Positions 22,054-32,884 of a stretch of DNA of 64,000 nucleotides are shown here, in pieces. Position 1 is the first letter of the stretch. Each line of letters opens with the position of its first letter. Made by a program: the position numbers and the translations under genes. The notes under the pieces are model-generated. The model had not been told where the DNA came from, did no database searches, and was given only the letters and a program-made list of their open reading frames with translations. Source of the stretch: Typhlomys cinereus (Eukaryota > Chordata > Mammalia > Rodentia > Platacanthomyidae); assembly GCA_023101885.1 (NCBI GenBank), contig JALPQD010000631.1, positions 630,001 through 694,000 of the forward strand, given 5' to 3'.

Positions 22054-23034
22054 AAGGTCTAGTAAGCCAGTCTACTATTATCATGGTGACAAAAATACTG
22101 TCAATATCTTTCAAAAGTGATATGTTAATTGACTACTGGACTCTTACTTTGAAGCTTTAGGGAATCCAAGCCACAAAACAAAATCTTTTGACACTTGAAT
22201 AATTTTTTTTCCCACTAAGAGCTAAACCTGTTGCTTCCCTCAAGGCAAGAATCAAAGAATAAGACTTCTCATCTGCCGCTTGCAGAGTGTGTGTTCAGGA
22301 TGGTTGGGGCGAGTCTCTTCCTTTCCTTGTTCTCCCTCCTGCTCCCTGTGGAGTGTTTCTCTGAGTTTCAGCTCTCAGGGGACCCCAGGTAAAAGGCAAG
22401 CTTCCAATGACATCACACCAGCTGTTCCAGATGACATGCCAAATAAAAACGTAAGTAATCAACTGGAAGAGCTACCATAAAACATGTCCAAATTCTGCAA
22501 GCGGACCTTTCATAAACATAAATCAAAGAAATGTTCTTAGCCCAGGGTCAGAACTGACTGATAAAAAAAAAAAAAAGTAGCTTTTTAAATGCCAGTTAGT
22601 TATGTTTCTCTGTGGCAGAAATGTTGGTTTTGGACCCAGAGGAAATGACTGAACTGCCCATCCTAGAAGGTCACTGTAGTTATTAAGAAAGTAATGAGAT
22701 TGATAGAGGCCTATTACGTCAGAAAGATTTTAAAAAATCCTCAGGAACATTAATTTTATGGAGATAAAGGGAAACAAATGGCTCTCTTGAAAGAAGTGAA
22801 GACTGTCTAAACATACTAGAAAATTCTAATACACTAAACCATGCATATACCCTTTCTTGTCTCTTCTCACATGTAGTTCCATAACTACCTTCTCTGTTAA
22901 ATAATTACAGTTCTGTTCTTATCACTGTATTATGTCAAAAACTTAAACTTGTCTCAATGAAAACAACTCCTCTGAACAAGAACTTATTGAAAAGCTACTG
23001 TGTGAAGTCTGCAAAGAATTCCCAATGGAATAGG
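22052..23034. other. Unique intron sequence
   Basis: Holds the small signal-peptide-like frame at 22300-22392; otherwise nothing recognised. Confidence 0.4.
22300..22392 (+). other. Signal-peptide-like mini-ORF ending at a donor-like site
   Basis: ATG in a good context (A at -3, G at +4) opens MVGASLFLSLFSLLLPVECF and nine more residues before CCCAG|GTAAAA, which is both a splice-donor match and an in-frame stop (AGG TAA). It looks like the first exon of a secreted protein, antisense to Limch1. CT-rich DNA yields such leucine/serine runs by chance, and no downstream exon was seen. No known protein recognised. Confidence 0.2.
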
Positions 23035-23425
23035 GTTCAAAGGTGTTGGGATCTTTCAGAGGTGCTTGGTCAGGTGGGATCTAGCCTCTGATCAGAGGCG
23101 CTTGGTCAGGTGGGATCTAGCCTTCTGAAGGGATTAAGTGATTCAGGAGTGAGATTTTTCTCACCTAGGCCTGGATATCAGGTAACAGCAAAGTGGCCGC
23201 CACTCCCCATCTTGTGTGCTCTCTCTAGGCCCTCATGAGCCCTCTGCCTTCTACCCTGGGTTGAAGCAACACAACCCTCTCACCAGAAGCTGAATTGGCG
23301 CAGCAACATGCTTCCAGACTTCCCGGCTCCAGATTGTGAACCAAAGTAAGCGTCTATCTTTAGCAATACCCAACCCTAGGCATTTTGTTTCAGCAACGAA
23401 ACACACAGTAAGACAAAACCAAAAA
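23035..23425 (+). mobile_element. MaLR-type LTR with an internal 36-bp tandem duplication
   Basis: ttgggatctttcagagg...ccatcttgtgtgctctc...ccagacttcccggctccag...gtgaaccaaagtaag...attttgtttcagcaacg follows MaLR LTR order. The block cagaggtgcttggtcaggtg...tctgat occurs twice (23059-23094, 23095-23130). An A-run follows at 23421-23440. Solo LTR, no genes. Confidence 0.65.
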
Positions 23426-23527
23426 AAAAAAAAAAAAAACAAAACTTATAGATGAGCCAAAGAAATAATGAGTGTGGGGGGGATTATCCACCCTTTTATA
23501 TTTATCAGCATGCCTTCCTGTCTATTT

Positions 23528-23605
23528 CTGTGATGCTGGGGATGAAGCCAAGGCCTTGCACACAGTAGGCAAGCGCTTGACCTTGGAGTTTTATCCTCAG
23601 TCACT
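23528..23605 (-). repeat. ID-type SINE
   Basis: gatgctggggatgaagccaag...gtaggcaagcgcttgacc is reversed ID. Confidence 0.65.
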
Positions 23606-24650
23606 TCGAGAGGTGGGGGTGGAGGATTTTATTTACACTCAAAGACCATGCATATCTTATCTAAATGAGATTATTCCTCGGGAATAATTTTGCTCATCGT
23701 ACACATGATTTTCTGACTCATCTGCATGGCACAGAGCAGGGAAATATTATGCTTGTAGAATACAGATGACATCTTAAGATGCTAAATTAAAATGGCGATG
23801 AGCTAGTTTACTTTTTAAATAAAAAAATCACATAAAATATTGAAAACTAGAGCCAGTATACTATACTCCCTGATTATCAAATATTTAATAGAAATAATAA
23901 ATATCAAATATTTAAAAAACAGATCAGACACATACCTGGAGGCCTGTTAAAAGATAATCAATTAAAAATAAATACTCATGCAGTCGTTGCACTTGAGTAA
24001 TAGATGAAAAAATTTTAAAAAAATACAAATTATCCTTGAATGCAACCAAAATTTGGAGATTTTACAAATGGGTTAAAAAAGAAACCTCAAAGATTAAACA
24101 ATCCAAATAAAAGTAATAATGAATGGACACTTGTGTTAATGCTTGATGGAGAACAGAGCAATACATTTATTAAAGCCTGGGGGGCCTGGAACCACTTTTT
24201 CAGCTTTTATCTTTGGATCAACAGTGAGAACAGACATAAGAAAAGTCCCAAGGGGGGTCCCTGCATCACCTTCTCCTCTCCATCACTTCCCTTCTTCAGG
24301 AAAAGCAAGAAACAGCATCTTTACCCATTGCAGTAGGATTAGCTTGGCCCATGCCTCACATGCCAATGGGAAGTTAGTTCCCTTCCCACTGGAAGGACTC
24401 CCTGGTGACAGATGCTGTAAGGGGAACCTCTGCCCGTCTAAAGATCAGCCTGTGTTGGAGGTACAGAGAGCATGAGAAAAGACCCAATGAGCAAGCCACA
24501 GAGATCACGATGTCATCTGCAGCATGATGCAGCCTCTCCTGTGAGGCGCGCACAATCAAATGAATACAGACAGCCCGTGCCCCACACCAAACACTCCTCA
24601 GCTGTCCAAACAAATGAAAGCTCAGAGAAGCTGTCCTTCAAATATCTGGG
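23606..24650. other. Unique AT-rich intron sequence
   Basis: 23770-24140 is strongly A/T-rich. No gene or clear repeat. Confidence 0.4.
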
Positions 24651-24652
24651 GA

Positions 24653-24732
24653 AGCCAGACATGGTGGCATTTGCCTTAACACCAGGAGAATCACAAGATC
24701 CAAGGTAGCCTGGGCTACACTGTGAGTTCCTA
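24653..24732 (+). repeat. B1 SINE fragment
   Basis: ccagacatggtggcatttgc...aggtagcctgggctacac is B1. Confidence 0.65.
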
Positions 24733-24967
24733 GGTGTGGGGGAGCCCCCAAATCAAATTGTTCTCACCAGTGATAGTATGGGAGGTATCCACCATTTTGT
24801 GACTTTATATGACAGATTCCTGGAATTTCAAGCTCTCCTCTCAGAAGACCAGAGAGACAGAGAGAGAGAGGAGGTAAGCTCAAAGAACATTTCCACATTT
24901 AACTCTGAAGCTGGGCCTGTAAGATAAAGGTCCGTCCTGCTCACAGATCTGGTGACCTGAGTTGGAC

Positions 24968-25393
24968 ATTGTCGCAGTCAGCCTGCATGGTTGCTGATAA
25001 ATGACCATCAAATGGCTTAAGGGAACAAGGGTTTATACTCTTATGATTCCTGGTTACAGTTCTTAGTCCAGCTTGCAGGGAGAGCACATACCAACATCAA
25101 GGCCGAGGGAACTGGCCACACCATCACTGCATAATGGCTGAGAGATGGACAATCCTTACTTGCCAGACCAGCATGTCTGGCCAAGTGAACAGAAGGATGC
25201 CAACTCTCTCAACCAGCTCTCTGTGATTTATTCAGGGCCTAATCCCACCCACCATGGGCTGGGTCTTCCCCAGCAGCTAGACAATCTCCTTCAGGTTTGC
25301 TCTGGGCTTAACTCAACCATCAACACTCTAGGACTGTGCCCAGAGCTCAAACCCTCAAGAGTCAAGTTGACACCTGTGCTTAACTATGACAGA
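24968..25393 (-). mobile_element. LTR-like rodent repeat (family T)
   Basis: Same family and orientation as 21570-21990, sharing aaggccgaggga, ccagaccagcatgtctggcc, cccacccaccatgg and gtcaagttgacac. No retroviral genes. Confidence 0.55.
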
Positions 25394-25604
25394 CATGGTG
25401 AAAGGAAAAAGCCAACATTTGAAGATATTTCTCTGACCTCCACCCATGTGTTCTCTCCAGAAAATAAAAGGTGTTTAAAAAAAAAGATATCTGTGAAGCA
25501 AGTTTCATGATGGACTATGTATTTGTGATTACTTTAGCACATTCTCAACAAAATATATTTATGAATCAACACCCTAAGATTTATTTTCTATCTAGAAAAC
25601 ACCA

Positions 25605-25822
25605 GGTTTGGCTGAAAAGGTAGCTCAGGAGTTAAGCCTCTGTTTCAGAAGCAAAAGGTCCTGAGTTCAGATCCTAGACCCCATGTATAGACGCCGGGCG
25701 GAAGCGGGAGTGACCTGCGTTTCTTGTCCTGGTAGGGCGGAGCCTGTGAATCCCTGGGCAGAGTAAACGAGGAGGAGATGGAGGCGTCCATGGTGGTTCC
25801 CGAATTCATCCGTGGTTCTACA

Positions 25823-25870
<48 letters not shown>

Positions 25871-25920
25871 TCCACACACGTGCACACACATACATGCACA
25901 ATTGAATAAATAATAAAAAA
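25605..25920 (+). mobile_element. S1-type tRNA-derived SINE
   Basis: Complete S1 body with a mutated head (ggctgaaaaggtagctcagg) and an (AC)n tract at 25820-25866. Confidence 0.85.
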
Positions 25921-26285
25921 GAGTCTCAATACTATAACATAATAATTTGTAATTAGAATTTTTAGAAAAAGAGAGAGAGAGAATAGAAATAGAAGATGTT
26001 CCTACATCCCAGTCTGCCTGAAGCAACAATTGCCAAAAATATGCAATTCTTTGAGCATTACTCATGATGGAGTCCAATCTAAAATAGGCACCTGGCTTGA
26101 CGTTCATGAACAACTAAACAACAGGCCGGAAAATAACACAGTGAGCTGGCATGTATTCTACCCTTTCTGGAAAGTTAAAATCAGTAGGTATTTTTCCAAG
26201 GTACATAGTGCAATTTAAGAACTGTCACATACTCTCTCTGAGATTCCCTTTTTGCTATATATATTGACCTCTAAAAGACCTTTTA
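25921..26285. other. Unique intron sequence
   Basis: (GA)n stub at 25968-25982 only. Confidence 0.4.
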
Positions 26286-26665
26286 GGGGTGGGGAGATGG
26301 CTTAGTAACTAAAGGTTAATGTGTTTATCTCACAGCCAAAAGAACCCAAGTTTGGATCCCCAGATTCCACCATAAAAAAATGCTTGGTGGACCTGGTGGT
26401 TCACCTGTAATTCTAGCCCTAGACGGACATGAACCGGCTAGCCAAACTAGCCACATTAGCCCTATTGGTGATTTCTGGGTTTGATTAGAGACCCAGCCGC
26501 AAAAGAATAAGGTGGAAGAATGACTGAGGATAGTTCCTGATGTCAACCTTGGACCTCCACATCCATGTGCTCTCACATGAAGGAGCACCCACTCCCCCGC
26601 CACAATACACATGCAAACATGCTGTCCACATTCACACACTCATACACATACACATGAAAATGTTA
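26286..26665 (+). repeat. S2/B4-like SINE with an extra internal segment
   Basis: Head ggggtggggagatggctta, an inserted stretch from 26370 to 26500 (cctggtggttcacctgtaat), and an S2-like end (gttcctgatgtcaaccttgg, acctccacatcc). Older composite element. Confidence 0.55.
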
Positions 26666-27036
26666 AGAAAATCTTTTAAATTTTGCAATTCCATGTTGTG
26701 TTGCTGCTTATTGTTTTTTTTGGTTCAATTATTCATTGACCATTAGCTAATAAAATATTGCGTCTTTCTTGACTATTTCTCCAGAGGTTGTCATTGCTGA
26801 CCTTATCTCTGGAATTTAAGATCTTATAATTAAGGATTTTGTGTCTCCCAACCAATTGCATATACCTGTTGTAACTGAAAGAATCCCTCAACTTATCTGT
26901 CTCCTCCCTTCTCAGCCTCCTTCAGGTAAACAATGGTATTTCTTCTCTTTTTAAGTTTTCTCCTCCCTACTTCACATTTTGGGGGTGTTTTGTTTCTCTC
27001 ATTTGCTCTCCTGAACAATCAGTTTGTTGGTTGACT
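26666..27036. other. Unique intron sequence
   Basis: Nothing recognised. Confidence 0.4.
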
Positions 27037-27180
27037 GGCTACATAGCTGGCTGGCTGGCTGGCTGGCTGCTGGCTGGCTGGATGGATGGATGGATGGATG
27101 GATGGATGGATGGATGGATGGATGGATGGAATGATGGAATGATGGGTAGATGGATGGAATGATGGGTAGTTGGATGGGTA
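27037..27180 (+). repeat. (TGGC)n-(TGGA)n compound microsatellite
   Basis: Five-plus TGGC units pass into a long TGGA run and imperfect ggatggaatgatgggtag repeats. Confidence 0.9.
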
Positions 27181-27202
27181 GTTAAGCCAAAGTATCTGGA
27201 TA

Positions 27203-27312
27203 GTTGTTCAGATAGGATCTCCACCATGCAACCCAAGCTATCCTCAAATTCTCAGTCCTCCTCCCAGCCCCCCAAGGACTGAGATTACATGCATGCATTA
27301 ACTTGCCCAGCT
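27203..27312 (-). repeat. B1 SINE, diverged
   Basis: gatctccaccatgcaacccaagc...aaggactgagattaca...gcccagct is reversed B1. Confidence 0.55.
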
Positions 27313-28255
27313 CCCCAATGAGCAATCTTAAATAAGAAGCAAATAATAAAGGCATCTGCACTATGTGAAACATGTTCTTCAGAGTAAGTGAAATAAGGAA
27401 AATCTACCTCACTTTTTAACAGCCCCTCATGTTCCTGCTCCCTTCTTGACGCAAGCAAAGAAACTTTGCTTTATCTCTATAAAGCTTTAATAACACATCA
27501 CACGGCAACAGTGGAAAAGGAGCCCTGTAAATGTTAATTAGTTGGGATCTTTTCTTAGAATGATTTTTTTTTTATGTTTCTGGACACCACAGCACAAGAA
27601 GGTCCTACAATTTGCCAAGATTAAAAAGGAACCACCTTCCAGCTAGACGGCGGGGGCTGTCTGCTTACAGCTAGCTGCATGTAGGGGCAGCACAGAAAGT
27701 GGGAAAGGGGGTGTTTATAAACCTCTGACAGTACTTCAGCACAGAGCAAGCTCGGGTGTGGGGCACTTGGAGAGAGAAGCCTCCTCTCACACCTTTCTCT
27801 ACAGACTCTCCAAAGAGAACAGTGTGTGCTTTGGAAGCGCGTTTCTGAGGCGGACAGGTGGCTCCCTCCAGGCTCAGCAGTGCGAGAAATATGCACAAAG
27901 ACACCTTGTGCTGAACTTGGGGCGTCTCAGGTTTCTGTACAGGACCCAAAACCACACCAGTTAGTGGAACTTTCCCAGGGCCTTAGACAAGATTCATTTT
28001 GCTCCTCTCTCCATTAAGAGGCAAAGTCCTAGTCCAAGCCTTCATTAAGAGCTAGCAGAGGTTAGTTGGGATAAAAATACTGCTTTAAATGAAATGAAGC
28101 AATGATGTCCATAGACTACCAAATTCTGATGACAGAGACGTGCAGAGAAGCCCTCAGCCTGGCCACCCAAGCACACTTGCAGTCAGAGGTCTCGCTTTGC
28201 CAGTATGATCCGTACTTACGTATGCTCCTAACAAATGAGCAGGATAAAGAATTCA
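27313..28255. other. Unique intron sequence
   Basis: 27420-27560 contains ctttaataacac and tgttaattagttggg words and may be regulatory; no gene. Confidence 0.4.
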
Positions 28256-28485
28256 GGGCTGGAGAGAAGGTTCAGGGGTAGCTGTAGAGGTTGAAGAAGA
28301 AGAATCTCAAGTTCAAAGTCTACCTCGGCTGCAGAACATGTTGGAGGCCAGCCTAGGAAACTGAGTGGAATACTGTCTCACAATAAAAAAAAAAAATGAC
28401 AAAAAAAAATCAAGCTGAGGACATAACTAAGAGATAGAACACTTCACCTAGCATATGAGACCCTAGGTTCACCTGAAAGGAAGGG
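28256..28485 (+). repeat. B4-like composite (B1-like then ID) SINE
   Basis: 28256-28392 is B1-like with an A-tail; 28413-28485 is ID (gacataactaagagatagaa, gcatatgagaccctaggttc). The B1 plus ID order is that of B4-type elements. Confidence 0.5.
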
Positions 28486-28633
28486 AGGGAAGGAGGAAGG
28501 AATAAGGAGAGGGAGAGAGGGAGAAAGGGAGGGAGGAAAGAAGAGAGGGAGGGAACGAGGGAGGGAATGAGGGAGGGAGGGAAGGAGGAAGGGAGGGAAG
28601 GAAGGAGGGAGGGAAGGAGGGAGGGAGGGAGGA
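28480..28633 (+). repeat. Purine-rich GGGA/GGAA tract
   Basis: About 150 bp of only G and A apart from a few bases, grown from the SINE tail. Confidence 0.9.
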
Positions 28634-29690
28634 GAAGAACTTATATATTAGCTTTAAACTACAAAATTATAATTCCCCAAGGTAAACTGTAATGTATGAA
28701 ATCAAATCATTTCACTACAATTAGCACTAGATGCCCCAAAGTTGTATAATGGAGACGGTCTCCGTTCCCGTCCTCGCCAGCCTGGCTCAGAACAGCAGAG
28801 CTGTTAGAACCACACTGAGCACAGTCTAATGCACCTGACTGGCACCCAGAGCCCAGTGCTTGCTTGTCTGGTCCTTGTGTCCAAATAAAAAAGTGAGGCC
28901 ATCACTGCTGGTGGCACAACTCTGTCCACACAGATTTTGAAGACAGCACATGCAAGGCCCAGTTTCATTCTGGATTTGCACCCGGGCAGGTGCTATGAAC
29001 GCCGTGTGTAAATGCCTCTCGAGTGCAAGGTGGTGAGGTCTCTAAGCCCGTGGTTCCTACAGCCACGCAAGACGCAGCATGCATCATACTCCACGCCCAA
29101 AATACTCCCCAATTACAGACCCCAGACAGCTACTTAACTGCTCCTGGACACATGATTGCTGGGGCAGCGAGAAGGTGACTCATGAAGATTCCTGAATTAA
29201 AGGTCAGAAGCACCTACGATCACAGGTTCAGAAGAGCAGCAATTCCCTTGGCATTTCACTGTTCCACACCCTTCCACTGCCTGGCTCAGGAAATTCATAG
29301 GTTTTAACTCCCAAGAACCGGACTCCAAGCACCAGCTTTTACAGTTTGCTGAGAAGTATGATAGAGATGTTCGGATTAGGGCTAGTCAACAGAGCGCCTT
29401 TATTCTGCAGCTCCTATATGAAATCTAAGAATTTAACAGCTTCCAAGCAAATGAATATTTCATTCTCACTTCATAGTATAATAAAAAGTTCCTTTCATCG
29501 TGAGGCTTTAATGTAACTCAAGAACCCAACTTCTGATCCTATCAGTAGACCACAACCAGTGCAATTGAAACGTTCATTCCTCAATGTATCTCAGCAACGG
29601 ACTCTGTCAGCAACAGCAACTTAGACAGAAACGAACTGGTATAGTAAGTATGTGGTAGAGATGGAGTGGAGTTCTTTACGTAGTTACTTT
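28634..29690. other. Unique, repeat-free intron block
   Basis: About 1 kb with no recognised element or gene. Confidence 0.45.
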
Positions 29691-29704
29691 AAACTCTACC
29701 AACT

Positions 29705-29899
29705 GGGCTGGAGAGGTGGCTAAGGGATTAAAGTCTTTACCTTGGAATCAAAAGGACCCAAGTGTGGGTCCCCAAATGCCATGTAAAATCTGGGGTGGAT
29801 GTCACCCTTGGGTCTCTAAAGGCACACATGTTTAAGTGCCTTCTTGCACACACACAACACACACACACACTGCCTGCATACAAAAATAAGTCAATAATA
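29705..29899 (+). mobile_element. Short S2/B3-like SINE
   Basis: Head gggctggaga at 29705, shortened body (gatgtcacccttgggtctc), (CA)n and AATAAA-like tail. Target duplication aaactctaccaact (29691-29704) / aaactctgccaact (29900-29913). Confidence 0.75.
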
Positions 29900-29955
29900 A
29901 AACTCTGCCAACTACAAAATTCTACAACTATCAAACAACTCAATTTGCCCAAAGT

Positions 29956-30160
29956 AAAGAGAAGGAAGGAAGGAAGGAAGGAAGGAAGGAAGGAAGGAAG
30001 GAAGGAAGGAAGGAAGGAAGGAAGGAAGGAAGGAGGGAAGGAGGGAAGGAGGGAAGGAGGGAAGGAGGGAAGGAGGGAAGGAGGGAAGGAGGGAAGGAGG
30101 GAAGGAGGGAAGGAGGGAAGGAGGAATTAAAGGAGGGAGGGAGGGAGGAAGGGAGAAAAA
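29956..30160 (+). repeat. Long (GGAA)n then (GGAAGGAG)n purine tract
   Basis: About 205 bp almost purely purine: (GGAA)n to about 30031, then an octamer ggagggaa array. Such mirror-type tracts can form triplex DNA and are unstable. Confidence 0.95.
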
Positions 30161-31040
30161 AGCTGGTCTCAGATACAAAGTTTCTTCTTAAACCTCTACT
30201 GTACAGGCCCAGGACTGTTTATATTAATCCCAAACCACCATTATTTTCCCTAATAGCATAGTAAAGATAGTGCTGAGATAATTCAATTGACTTTTATGTC
30301 TCAAAATGAAAACAGACTGAGCCAGATGGAAAAAAATGCATTTTGATAAAAGGGCATTTTTCTTTTTATATAAGTATCTCAAGGCTATTCTAATTTTACA
30401 GTTCTTAGTCATGTATACAATTCTAGATAATTAAGAAAGGTTTCCTTTTTGTGGGTCAAAGAGGGGCGGAAAGAAAAGTGGCCCTCCGGGTAACATGGCT
30501 GGAAAGCCACGGTGTTCGTTGTAAGATATGAAGACGCCACGCGGGGCTGGGGCGCTCTGCTCTGCAGAGACACTCGTTTTCCTTCACGTCCGGCCAAGCT
30601 TTGAGCCCCTCTGCCTCTGTGGAGGGACTAAGCGTAGTACAGGAGCGCCTGAGCATGCGTGGTAACACTGGCCCAGCCTGAGCCGCTGTGTCGAAAGAAC
30701 CCACCTGCCAGGACCCATCGAAGGCGTGGCAAGCAGGTGCAAGGACCCCACTGACTGCGTGAATGCCCGCTGCAGCGAGGAGCGTGACATTCGTGGAGGG
30801 CCGGGCAGGGCGACTGTCATCTATCTACTGGTGGCTGCAGCCTCCTCCTCTCTCCAAGGGAATAAAGACACCATGTACTCCGGACACCGTGCACTCCCCC
30901 GGCCATGCCCCCAAGCAGGAAGGTGGGCAGGACCTTAAGAAAGGGAACAGGAGAGCTGGGCAGCCATCAAGAAGTGCCCCCCACTCCCCCACCCCCATGT
31001 AGACAGCACTCCCTGACGTCCTTCAGGCGTGCATATATGT
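30161..31040. other. Unique block containing a CpG-rich patch
   Basis: 30440-30960 is GC-rich with roughly two dozen CpGs by eye, far above the intron background. No repeat, no convincing coding frame (see findings). Confidence 0.55.
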
Positions 31041-31041
31041 A

Positions 31042-31345
31042 AGGCAAGATGTCTCAAGCCCTTTGCTGTTGCGCAAGCAGGAGGGCTTGAGTTTGGGGCC
31101 CTAGTCCTCTCATGTAAGCCACGCATGATGGGACATGCCTATAATCTGAGTCCTGGAGGGTTTGGTGGGGGTGGACAGAGATAGGTCCCTACAATTTGCC
31201 AGCTGGTCAGTCAGTTTAGTCAATCAGTGAGCTCTGAGTTCAATGACAGACCCTGCCTCAAAAACAAGGTAGGGAATAATAGGAAGACACCCCACACCAA
31301 CATCTAGTCTCTCACATGAACATATGTCACACACACACACACCAC
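31042..31345 (+). repeat. Long B4-like SINE
   Basis: Head gcaagatgtctcaagccctt, internal gggacatgcctataatctgag, gaccctgcctcaaaaac and an (AC)n end. Confidence 0.55.
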
Positions 31346-31579
31346 ATATTGTCCCCAATCTAAACTTTTATCACCCCTCCACCACTTTATTTTCTCCTTT
31401 TCTGCATTATTCTTCCCACAGCATTATTAGCACAGTATGCATTTTGCTTCTTTCTCTGGCTGGCTGTCTTCCCTACTAGACTGAAAGCTCTGATACTATT
31501 GTATCAAAAGCCTCAGAAAGAACCCATGTTCGATATCTATAGCAAAAACTACACATTCTGCTCTAATGCTGGGGAAAAG
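31346..31579. other. Unique intron sequence
   Basis: Nothing recognised. Confidence 0.4.
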
Positions 31580-31608
31580 GAAGCACCTTACCTCTGTAAG
31601 ATACCATT

Positions 31609-31657
<49 letters not shown>

Positions 31658-31705
31658 CAATTTATGACCAATGAGGTCAACCTTGAATATTTGATAAAGA
31701 TGGAT
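31580..31705 (+). repeat. Duplicated segment, copy 1 (with (AC)n)
   Basis: gaagcaccttacctctgtaa ... aatgaggtcaacct ... tttgataaagatggat recurs in the same orientation at 32689-32810. The (AC)n of 31614-31656 sits in its middle. Confidence 0.9.
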
Positions 31706-31794
31706 CTTCCAAGATGCACATGACACAAGAAGACATTCCCAGTTCTCGAGACTCTCAGAAATGTTTTTATTCTGAACACTGACTGTTCCATTGT

Positions 31795-31947
31795 TTGTAG
31801 GGTGTGTGTGCGTGTGTGCGTGTGTGTGCATGCGTGTGTGCATGCGTGCGTGTGTGTGCATGCGTGCGTGTGTGTGCATGCGTGCGTGTGTGTGCATGCG
31901 TGCGTGTGTGCGTGCGTGCGTGCGTGCGTGCGTGCGTGTGTGTGTGT
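31795..31947 (+). repeat. (TG)/(CG) alternating purine-pyrimidine tract
   Basis: About 150 bp of alternating TG, CG and CA, with gcatgcgtgcgtgtgtgt as an 18-bp higher-order unit. Strong Z-DNA potential. Confidence 0.9.
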
Positions 31948-32180
31948 ACCTGCACATGTAGAGAACAAAGATTGACATCGGGTGTCAACTGGGCTGGGCT
32001 GGATGGTCCATGAGCTTCAGAGATCAGTGTATCTCCACTTCCGCCCTCCCCCTGCACAGCACTGGGGCTACAGTGCCACACCCGACTCTTACCCGGGTGC
32101 TTGGATTTACATGGGTGCTAGGGATCTGACCTTCAAAAAGGAAGGCAGAGTTCTCAGATGCCCTTCATCCCGCCTCCTCT
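31948..32180 (-). repeat. B4-like SINE body
   Basis: acatgtagagaacaaagattg...ctggggctacagtgccaca...tacatgggtgctagggatctgacc is the reverse of long B4-like elements; the TG tract to its left is its tail. Confidence 0.5.
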
Positions 32181-32688
32181 AAGAACATCCCACTTAAAAG
32201 CAGGTGCATTTCTCAAAACTAAGAAATTGACCATCACAGCAGGAAGAAGTCTGAGAGATGAGCTTATAGCTTAGATGACTGCACTGGGGACCAGACGGCA
32301 GAATTTGGGGACTCCTTCCAGCCATTGGGCCAAACAGGTGACTCAGGCAAGACCCTAGCAGGCGGGTGTGGGGAGGTCTCTCTGGAATGCTACCAACTGT
32401 CAGCATTCTCCTCTGCAGCGGCCCAGAGCACAGAGAGGTTGACAGAGGTGCAGTACGGCTAACTAGTGGCGGCGTTCATCTGCAGTCATGTCATCATGGA
32501 TTCCCAGATCATGGCCCCTTCCGTCCCCTCTGGACTATGCTAACTTTGCGGTCTTCCCTTCTGTATGATAATCCTGGCACCTGCTTGGGGGTACTCACTC
32601 ATGCGATTCCTAGAATGTCCCTCAATTTATCTGATGCTTCCCATCATGAATCCGGGGTAGGGGTCTGGAGGAAGAATACTATAGCGTT
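32181..32688. other. Unique intron sequence
   Basis: Possibly a decayed MIR at 32400-32470 (cagagcacagagaggttgac); otherwise nothing. Confidence 0.35.
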
Positions 32689-32810
32689 GAAGCACCTTAC
32701 CTCTGTAAGATACCATTCACATGCGCACACACACACACCAAAAAAAAAAAAAAAAAAAACCACAATTTATGATCAATGAGGTCAACCTCAAATATTTGAT
32801 AAAGATGGAT
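32689..32810 (+). repeat. Duplicated segment, copy 2 (with A20)
   Basis: Matches 31580-31705 across both flanks. The middle differs: copy 1 has a long (AC)n, copy 2 a short (AC)n plus an A-run at 32740-32759. Edges with the surrounding DNA are abrupt. Confidence 0.9.
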
Positions 32811-32884
32811 TTGTCCGTTTCTCAACTTTAAAGCTATTCATTTTCCCTTTCCTGGGGGCCACTAATTAGCAAATCAGTGAGCCA

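Noticed and set aside
29762..30178. Frames of KEGR/SLPP repeats
   Set aside because: Read-outs of the GGAA purine tract on either strand.
31496..32081. Frames of HTHA/CVRV repeats
   Set aside because: Read-outs of AC and TG/CG microsatellites.
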